Assembly: GCA_028565635.1 (NCBI GenBank)
Contig: JAOXYB010089274.1
Span: 1 to 22,305, forward strand
Length of the DNA stretch: 22,305 nt
From: Phoronis ovalis
Lineage: Eukaryota; Phoronida; Phoronidae
Direction of reading: 5' to 3'
Part shown: positions 10,109 to 17,492 of the stretch, piece after piece
Layout: each line of letters opens with the position of its first letter
Position numbering within the stretch: position 1 is the first letter of the stretch
Translations under genes and position numbers: made by a program
Notes under the pieces: generated by a model
What the model saw: the letters and a program-made list of their open reading frames with translations, nothing else
Database searches by the model: none
Told to the model about the DNA's origin: nothing

Positions 10109-10582
10109 TTATGAACTGAACTTGGATTCAACTGCTGCAACAGCTCCCGCACCAAAAGCAAGGGCAGTAGCAGCAGTTCCTGCCCATCCAAAACCAGCTG
10201 CAGCGGCTGACTGGAAAAAAGCCACAGCACTGCCTGTAACAAAACGAACAATCTACTTGTACTGTTAAACATATATATGATGGACGGCTGGGATATGCAG
10301 ATTCCTTGTAGAAAGATAAACAAAAAATGAATTGTATTACTAAAAAATTCAAACACAACAAATAAATGCACAATCACATATACCTGCAGCTACTCCCCCA
10401 CCATTAGCAATAGCAGCAGACGACATCCAAGCTGCTGCATATGAGGATGCAGTGATGCCAGTAGCAGTAAATCCAACAGCACTGAGTACCAATGGAGCAG
10501 CAACAATAGCTATCCCCCCAACAGTTGCTGCTCCAACTGCTTTATAAATCCACCGATTAGACCCACTAGGAAACTTCGTGTC
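10109..10582 (-). CDS. IFI6/IFI27-like (ISG12 family) protein, gene A, two 3' exons
   Basis: The two exons are 10582-10384 and 10233-10109 (stop TAA 10111-10109), separated by a 150-bp intron with donor GTATAT and acceptor TTGTTACAG. They encode 107 residues plus an unseen N-terminus. The first exon gives FPSGSNRWIYKAVGAA and then a long Gly/Ala/Val hydrophobic stretch to NGGGVAAG. The second gives SAVAFFQSAAAAGFGWAG and a Gly/Ala-rich tail ending VESKFSS. This Gly/Ala-rich two-helix pattern is that of the Ifi-6-16 family, small membrane proteins of mitochondria or ER linked in vertebrates to interferon response and apoptosis. No start codon lies in these exons; an upstream exon is required and was not found. 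The tail is about 20 residues shorter than in gene B because inserted bases bring in a stop; tail-like sequence persists after it. Function in this organism is inferred. Confidence 0.85.
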
Positions 10583-10667
10583 CTGTAATCATGCAATAGA
10601 AAGACATAAAATAAATACAAGCAAAGGCCAGGACATCTTGTCTAAAAGCATTCATCTGGAATCTCCC

Positions 10668-10693
10668 AAATCCAACAGCACTGAGAACCAATA
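10668..10693 (-). repeat. Echo of IFI27-like exon sequence in the upstream intron/flank
   Basis: Twenty-five of 26 bases match coding positions 10469-10494 of gene A. The same fragment is present upstream of gene B (12510-12535). It is therefore older than the tandem duplication, and may be a relic of an earlier exon copy. Confidence 0.6.
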
Positions 10694-10945
10694 CTATTCA
10701 TTTCACAGTTGTGATTTTACTTAAAACAGCAATTACGTCACGCATTATCTGTTTTTTTATTCTATTGCCCCAAAAATCCAAAATATTAGTTTTAATGCTA
10801 AATAAACTACGTCATAAATACTGCTTTACCAAATTAATCAGTGATCAGAGCATAGTATTTTTCTGAATCGCCGGACTATTTAGTTATTGCTAATTAATTT
10901 CAAGACGCCGATGGAGAGGGTAACACATCACTTGCTCTCCCTCAG

Positions 10946-10978
10946 CCAATCAAAAAAGCTGTGTTTTATTATATAAAT
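10946..10978. promoter_or_regulatory. CCAAT and TATATAAAT pair, unit A
   Basis: On the plus strand, CCAAT (10946-10950) precedes TTATATAAAT (10969-10978) by about 20 bp. The core is palindromic enough to act as a TATA box on either strand. The arrangement is kept in unit B. It lies about 390 bp upstream of the first recognised exon of the minus-strand gene. As written, the CCAAT-then-TATA order faces away from that gene, so direction and target are unresolved. Confidence 0.35.
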
Positions 10979-11994
10979 GGTCAGATTATGTAAAAAAAAA
11001 TTTCCATCGTGCATACTTAAAAAAAACAGAGCTAATGTTTATTTACTTTAGTTACTTGTAAAGTGTCTATACTTGTTAAATTTATTTCTGAATATACATG
11101 TCTCAACTGTAGCAACCTGCAGCTCGCTGTAGGATCCTGAATGTTTCCTATATCAGACAAGCCGAATTTTGACCATCTTTGACTCATGTGCTTGACCCAT
11201 GCGCAATAGCTTAATATCATTCAATGGATGACGGACCTTCAATTAAGAGAGTGTTTTGGATTTTATGCAAATTTGTGGAATTTTTTTAAAAAGTCGACCA
11301 AATGTTATGGTATAAGACGTGGGAGACATTGTGGAATTCAGTTATTTAATACAAAATGAACTTCTAATTAGTGAAATAATTGTGGTAAATATGTTTGATT
11401 TGCATGCACATTAGGTGCAAATAAATATGTTTCATGGAAAACCTATTTTACTTTTAAACCCATTAGAAACTGAATCTCATGCCTATAACTGTCCCAGCTA
11501 GTTGCAGCCTGGCATTCCAACTATGATCGTTGAAAAATATCCCACTGTTTGTTAAATAGTTTATACGTAAATACATGTGTAATAATTTTGGAGAAACTAA
11601 AGTATAATTCAAAAGCCATACAAACGGGAAACGGTATATGTAGTTAATGTGAATCGATACAGTTCATGTTTGTAATGCGCCGTTTTGTATCAGTTGAACA
11701 CAATGTGAATAATTATAATGTATACGTTGTCTAAAGTACGTTGCTTTACTAACCATGCAAAACTTCCAATCACTGTATATTTCACCCGATAGTCAAGGAC
11801 ACTTATAGTGTCTCCTAAACAGTTTAATTTTTGTTTTTTACCCGACGAGCCGACGACCCCGATGCCCTAATGTTTTTTTTGCTAGCAATAACTTGTTATA
11901 TACAATTTAGCAATCAGATCGATTGTGTACTAGATCAATATGTCATACACTTTCAACATAATGCAAAATTTTGGTTAGACATTGCTCGGATGTA

Positions 11995-12424
11995 CTAGTC
12001 AGCTTCAACCTTTATAACATGATGTGCGTTTTCATAGTGTTCTTCCTTTCTGACTACATCAACTACTGCATCAGCTCCCGCACCAAAAGCACTCCCTGCA
12101 ACTGCAGTAAGAAAAGCTTCTCTCCATCCAAAACCAGCTGCAGCGATGGACTGCCAAGCACCCACAGCACTGCCTGTAACAAATAGAACAATATACTGTT
12201 AAACATATGTATGATGGACGGCTGGGAAAGACAGATTCCTTGTAGAAAGATAAACTAAAACTGATTTTTATTACTGAACAATTCAAACACAACAAACAAA
12301 TAAATACACAATTACATATACCTGCAGCTACTCCCCCACCATTAGGAATAGCAGCAGACGACATCGAACCTGCTCCAACTGCTTTATAAATCCACCGATC
12401 AGATCCACTAGGTAGCGTCATGAC
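11995..12424 (-). CDS. IFI6/IFI27-like (ISG12 family) protein, gene B, internally deleted
   Basis: The two exons are 12424-12322 and 12173-11995 (stop TAG 11997-11995), with a 148-bp intron, GTATAT donor and TTGTTACAG acceptor. The frame is open across both. The first exon begins VMTLPSGSDRWIYKAVGAG and then jumps straight to SMSSAAIPNGGGVAA. Compared with gene A it lacks 96 bp, exactly 32 codons, which removes the first hydrophobic segment. The second exon gives SAVGAWQSIAAAGFGWREAF, a Gly/Ala-rich stretch and a charged tail RKEEHYENAHHVIKVEAD. Unlike gene A, an ATG sits at the second codon of the first exon, so a 92-residue protein could start there; otherwise an upstream exon supplies the start. 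Loss of one membrane helix makes normal function doubtful. Family assignment is firm; activity is unknown. Confidence 0.8.
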
Positions 12425-12787
12425 CTGTAATCATGCAATAGAAAGACATAGAATAAATACAAGCAAAGGCTAGTACATATTGTCTAAAAGCATACATCTG
12501 GAATCTCCCAAATCCAACAGCACTGAGAACCAATACTATTCACTTCACAGTCGTAACTTTACTTAAAACCGTAATTACGTTGCGCATTATCTGTTTTTTT
12601 TTTCTATTGCCCCAAACATCCAAAATATTAATTTTAATGCTAAATATACTCTGTCATAAATACTGCTTTACCAAATTAATCAGTGATCACAGCATGGTAT
12701 TTTTCTGAATCGCCGGACTATTTAATTATTGCTAATTACTTTCTAGACGCCGATGGAGAGGGTAACGCATTACTTGCTGTCCCTCAG

Positions 12788-12820
12788 CCAATCGAAAAAG
12801 CTGTTTTGTATTATATAAAT
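12788..12820. promoter_or_regulatory. CCAAT and TATATAAAT pair, unit B
   Basis: CCAAT at 12788-12792 and TTATATAAAT at 12811-12820 match the unit A arrangement, though the intervening bases differ slightly. Conservation after duplication is suggestive, but recent common origin alone could explain it. Confidence 0.35.
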
Positions 12821-13179
12821 GGTCAGATTATATAAAGGGTTTCTTCCATCGTGCCTATTTAAAAACAAGCAGAGATAAAGTTGATTTATCGCACTTGTAA
12901 AGTGTCTATACTTGTTAAATTTGCTTCTGAATACATGACCCAACTGTAGCAGCCTGCAGCTTGCTGTAGGATTCTGAATGTTTCCTATATCAGACAGGCC
13001 GAATGTTGACTTTCTTTGACCCATGCGCAATAGATTAATACAATTCAATGGATGACGGCCCTTCAATTAAGATCTAGAGTATTTTGGATTTTATGCTAAT
13101 TTGTGGAATTTTTTACAAAAGTTGACCAAATGTTATGGTGTAAGACGCCGGATATGTTTGTGGAATTCAGTTATTTAAT

Positions 13180-14506
13180 CAAGCTAATAAGCATTTTCGA
13201 AATACGGCCTCTCTGAGATAGAAATCCATGACACTATGGCCCGTCCATAGTCGGATCATGAATTCAAGACTGTGTGTTAAACTAATCGTCACGCCTCACA
13301 CGCTTACGCCAATGACATTCAAAGGCCCTGTCAGATATGGCATTAGATAGAAATAGAAAAATATATTTGTGGTATTATCAATCTAGCTGAAGGGACGTAA
13401 TCCTGGAGGTATGAAAGATAAAAAGCGATGTTTGAAATCTCATTAGAAATTTACCTGTTCAGATGTTAATTGTATTTTACATGATTTTACCGCTGCGTTC
13501 GTCATCATACATAGTGATAGTAAGACGGTACCTAACAAATGATAATGGATTCACACAAACAAACAGAACAGAAATTAAAAATATTATTTGCAAAATATAG
13601 ATATATTGTGTAATGAAATATTCCCAGGGAAAGGACTAAATTACAGGGTATACAAATGTATACGTTTTATTTGTATTTCTGTTGTATGCATTATTATAGG
13701 TATATTTGTAATATCTCGGGGTTACACAATAGCAAACACTATTATAATCATGTTTATATAAATGTAATGAAGAAGTACACAATTTCTTTTCGTTTCGGAT
13801 CCTGAAAGTATTCGGGCCGCCGAGGCTTATGATTGTGTTAATTTAGGAAGGTGTGAAAGTTATGCCATAAATAGCTTGCCAGTGTGTTAGGTGTTTAAAG
13901 TCAGCTCTCAGACACCTTTAGAATGGCAGCTAATATTCAAATTAATTTATTATTTATAAATCAATTTTGTTGTTTGTGGCTAAAGAAACAAAAAAATCCC
14001 GGGTTTGTGAAGCTACAGCATTGGCCGAGTGAACCTCCTCGCGATTTCTCCATACAATGAGTTTTCAGAGGTTGGGTTGCTCGCTGGTTTCAGTTTTAAT
14101 TTGTTCCAAGTCACAAATATATCTTTTTTGATCACTTTATCATAATTATTTATGTATTTATTTATTAAGGAAATGTCAATCACGATTCAAGTATATGAGC
14201 TTCTTCATTTGTAATAGCTTGATACAATAATTATGCTTATCTTAATAAACTCCAGCTTTTCCAGTGTCAGAGAGCATTCCGGTATAATTATTTTTTGTTA
14301 TTTATTTCATGTTTAGATTAGAAAAGAAACTAATATTCTCTATAAAGTCCGCATTCCCACTGAAAATATATCTAGCTCATAGTAAGAGCTGCAAGATGAA
14401 TGACGGAATCAATTAACTTTTATTTAAAATCAATTTTGTAAAACGAATGCCCTATAGAATATGAAACTATTTATGTTGTCCTATAATAGCTGCTTGTCAT
14501 AGATAA
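13180..14506. other. Unit B-specific 1.33-kb segment
   Basis: Unit A reads directly from TTATTTAAT into ACAAAATGAACTTC, whereas unit B has this segment in between. I see no terminal inverted repeats, clear target duplication, poly-A tail or coding frame. It could be an insertion in B or a deletion in A. On the minus strand, 13796-13783 contains AAACGAAA and AAAAGAAA, which fit the loose IRF half-site AANNGAAA. Confidence 0.6.
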
Positions 14507-15029
14507 AGAGCTTCTAATTAGTGAAATAACTGTTGTAAATATGTTTGATTTACATACACATTAGGTGCAAATAAATATGTTTCATGGAAAACCTATTTTA
14601 CTCAGCTAGGTGCAGCCTGGCATTCCAACTATAATCGATAAAAGATATCCACACTGTTTGTTAAATAATCTATACGTAAATACATGTGTAATAATTTTGA
14701 AGAAACTAAAGATTAATTCAAAAGCCATACAAAAGTGAAACGGTATATGTAGTTCATGTGAATCGGTACAGTTCATGTTTGTAATACGCCATTTTGTATC
14801 AGTTGAACACAATGTGAATAATTATATTGTAGTCTAAAGCACGTTGCTTTACTAACCATGGAAAACTGCCAGTCATATCATTGTATATTTCACCCGATAA
14901 TCAAGGACACATTTAGTGTCTCTTAAACAGTTTAATTTTTGTTTTTTACCCGATGACCCCGACGCCCTAATGTTTTTTTGCTAGGAATAACTTGTTATAT
15001 AGGGATAATTTAGCAACCAGATCGATTCT

Positions 15030-15266
15030 GAAACATTAGCCACCATTCTAAGTCAAGCAGTTGGTAATTATTCCGGTATTTCATTAACGGTTAATAATTT
15101 TCACGTACCTTAGTAGTTGTTGTTGAGCGTGATCAACAAGAGATTTAGTCGGATACACTGTACAAGTGGTGATATTTTAATTTTGAAGGTAAAAGGTTAA
15201 GCAATTAAAACGTGATTGGCTGACGCAGTAGCATACAAATATTCTTAACAAACACTTTTAAAAGGC
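15030..15266. other. Unit B-specific ~240-bp segment
   Basis: Unit A has CAGATCGATT joined directly to GTGTACTAGATCAAT. Unit B separates the same two sequences by about 240 bp. No inverted repeats or coding content were recognised. Confidence 0.55.
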
Positions 15267-15308
15267 TGTGTGTACTATATCAATATGTCATACACTTTCA
15301 ACATAATG

Positions 15309-17140
15309 AACACACGTATGTTTTTGTAATGCAGACTTTTACTGTATTTTTCAACCAGCTACGGCATATTTAGTATTTATGTGGAGTTGAATACATGTAT
15401 ATGTGTACAAACCATTAATTTATAATATGTTGAATAAATGTAAAAACGCTCCTTGTTTTATAGATGATAATTATCACTAAATGTTTAATTAGTTTGGAAC
15501 AGTCAGGTTGTATTATATCTTATAAAGATATTGAATTTTTATTTTCGACTGAATAAATTGTATAGTTATTGTATTATTTTATAACATTGCAGTCTCCACG
15601 ACGTTCTACAATGCACATTACATAAAGTAAGTGTTAAACAACATATGGATGTTGTTAATATCCAACGGAGTGTACGGTCAGTAGCCACTTTCTTCATGAT
15701 AACAAACACCAGTTCAGCCTTCCCACCGCAAGGGTTCTAAGGTGTATCCCTGGGTTGTGAGGAATGTACGCGTCTGCTGCGCGTGTGTGTTAGCTGATTT
15801 ATTAATATGCTCACCTACCTTCCCCACGTGATATAAGAAAACTTAAGTATCGTAGTCAGGAATTGTTGTAGATCCTGTTTCAGAAGTGCAGTACTTTAGT
15901 GATAAAAAAAAAACTTGCCCACCCCGATTTATGGGTCATACAAATGCTTGATGACGCTTTATCACTTTGGTACGAATGCTTCAGAAAAGTTTTAACTCTA
16001 CTAAAAGATTATAAAACACAAAAAGCCCAAGAAAAATTTAAGGTGTGGATATTTTTTAATTTTCACAAACATACACTCTAAGTGACAATTGACACAAGTG
16101 CTACAAAAGCGTAAGCGGTATAATTACATACAAGTATAAAACATGCAAGAAAACAGAAGAGTCAATGTTTATTACAGCTAACACACGAAAACCATTACCG
16201 GGATTGTATGCATGCCGGTGATTTTTGCATAGCAATTAGTATGATGTCACCCCGCCGGGTAATTGTACAGCTCCTGGTACGATCTAGCTACATGAAAGCG
16301 TTGGTATGCAATCTACTACATATCAATTATTACAAGCTATTCATCCCAGCAGTGAGATAATTTCTGATTACACCGTAATAGTATTTGTCGCTAATTTCTT
16401 TAAAGCTGTTTAGAATCCCACCTACACAATAACGTCTAAATTAAAATATAATACAGGCACAATTTAGGCTCGCACGTCAATGTTACATTACAAAGTCAAC
16501 ATTAATACTTCTATTTCTAAAATAGTTTATGTATGATTCTATAGACTATAATGTAAAGCAAACACAAACAAAAACAGCGAAGAATAAATTCATTCTTCAA
16601 CTACAATATATCCAAATGAAATAACAAAAGCTGTTGTTGCCATAACAATCCAATTGTTTTTCGAATACATCACACAACAAAACCTTTTTGTCTCCTAGTA
16701 AAGACCCTAACTCTTCGCTGAAAGTTTTGTTCAGCCACAAATAAAGATAATCATACCTCAATCCTACTCCCCATTTTTCGTGCAGTGTCAATAAATTTTT
16801 GATAACAAATGACATTTTCAAATTGCAAATTCTTTCACTTGTGCGAAATTATACTCTCTTTAAAATAGAAATGTCTCCATGCCTGCCCATAGGCAAGAAA
16901 AACAAAATACTATAAATACACTTGCTGGATCTCTATATGCGATATACAGTAGAGGCGATAGTCGTGGCTGCAACTGGCTCCTAATGCCAACTTGTTATAT
17001 ATCATAATAGTTTATTGTCACAGTAACATATTTTACAAAGTACATGGGCAAATACAAAATCAACTAGTAAACAATGCTAAATAAAGCTACTAATATGTAA
17101 ACTACAATATGACTATATAAATATATGTGCAAACTTGTAT
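15309..17140. other. Mostly featureless intergenic DNA
   Basis: This stretch has no recognised gene or transposon ends. The only frame worth noting is the 72-codon one at 16597-16815. A TATA-like TATTTATAG occurs about 100 bp upstream of it on the minus strand. Confidence 0.45.
16597..16815 (-). CDS. Small open reading frame, 72 codons, unrecognised
   Basis: On the minus strand an ATG with A at -3 (GAAAATG, ATG at 16815-16813) opens 72 codons to a TAG stop. The product begins MSFVIKNLLTLHEKW and includes LYLWLNKTFSEELGSLLGDKK. It is less low-complexity than other chance frames here, and a TATA-like sequence lies upstream near 16915. No family is recognised. It has no paralogue within the window to test conservation. 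It may well be chance or a stray exon. Confidence 0.15.
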   Translation of the reverse strand: MSFVIKNLLTLHEKWGVGLRYDYLYLWLNKTFSEELGSLLGDKKVLLCDVFEKQLDCYGNNSFCYFIWIYCS

Positions 17141-17143
17141 ACA

Positions 17144-17239
17144 CACGTATGCACATATACCCATGCATACATGTACCCATGCATACATATACCCATGCAT
17201 ACATATACCCATGCATACATATGCCCATGCATATAAAAG
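17144..17239. repeat. 16-bp minisatellite
   Basis: Four near-perfect copies of CCCATGCATACATATA start at 17160, 17176, 17192 and 17208, with a degenerate copy before and a partial copy after. Differences are single bases at the unit ends. The array lies about 250 bp beyond the 3' end of the multi-LRAT gene. The Tyr/Met/Cys-rich open frame across it is a by-product of the repeat. Confidence 0.9.
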
Positions 17240-17473
17240 GGAACAATAGGAATATTAAGAATGTCCTGTTTACGTCCAGTAATCGGTAAACCATGATGAC
17301 CACCGTCATTTTGTTACCTAAAAATAATTTTTGTTCAAAAAACATTTAAATGATTTTGGTTTCGGGTATTATAAACGATTATATCCATGTGTGTATCTTA
17401 GTTCTATGTCTAGATTTACAGACATGCAGTTGAATGGGAGATGTAAATGTTAAAATGACTTCTGTTTCAATCT

Positions 17474-17479
17474 TTTATT
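17474..17479 (-). promoter_or_regulatory. Poly(A) signal AATAAA of the multi-LRAT gene
   Basis: AATAAA on the minus strand lies 14 nt after the TAA stop at 17495-17493. A signal this close suggests a very short 3' untranslated region. Confidence 0.55.
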
Positions 17480-17492
17480 ATAATCCATTAAA

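Larger units (their letters stand above)
10025..11980. repeat. Tandem duplication unit A (IFI27-like gene plus flank)
   Basis: Unit A begins near CTAGTCAGCTTCAAC (10041) and runs to the point where the same motif reappears at 11995 as unit B. Matching landmarks include both coding exons, the CCAAT/TATA region (10946 and 12788), a block at 11040-11330 matching 12895-13180, and 11350-11960 matching 14508-15300. The unit boundary is approximate to about 20 bp. Confidence 0.85.
11981..15308. repeat. Tandem duplication unit B (IFI27-like gene plus flank, with two extra segments)
   Basis: Unit B is collinear with unit A but carries about 1.33 kb (13180-14506) and about 240 bp (15030-15266) that unit A lacks. 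Similarity ends near CAACATAATG (about 15308). The last matching part of unit A runs directly into the start of unit B, as expected for a head-to-tail duplication. Confidence 0.8.

Noticed and set aside
10051-10377. 108- and 81-codon minus-strand frames over the IFI27-like exon
   Set aside because: They read the true exon in the wrong frame and run into the intron; the spliced Gly/Ala-rich frame is the recognisable one.
10628-10645. First exon of IFI27-like gene A starting MSWPLL
   Set aside because: It would leave an intron of only 36 bp, and the same position in gene B has a stop after two codons.
12770-13066. 98-codon minus-strand frame sharing FGLSDIGNI and PTASCRLLQL with 11032-11220
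   Set aside because: The similarity exists because both lie in the duplicated unit. The frames diverge at both ends and I see no family or splice support, so conservation here does not show coding.
17064-17345. 93-codon minus-strand frame with Tyr/Met/Cys/His repeats
   Set aside because: The repeated peptide is a direct product of the 16-bp minisatellite; there is no start context or homologue evidence.
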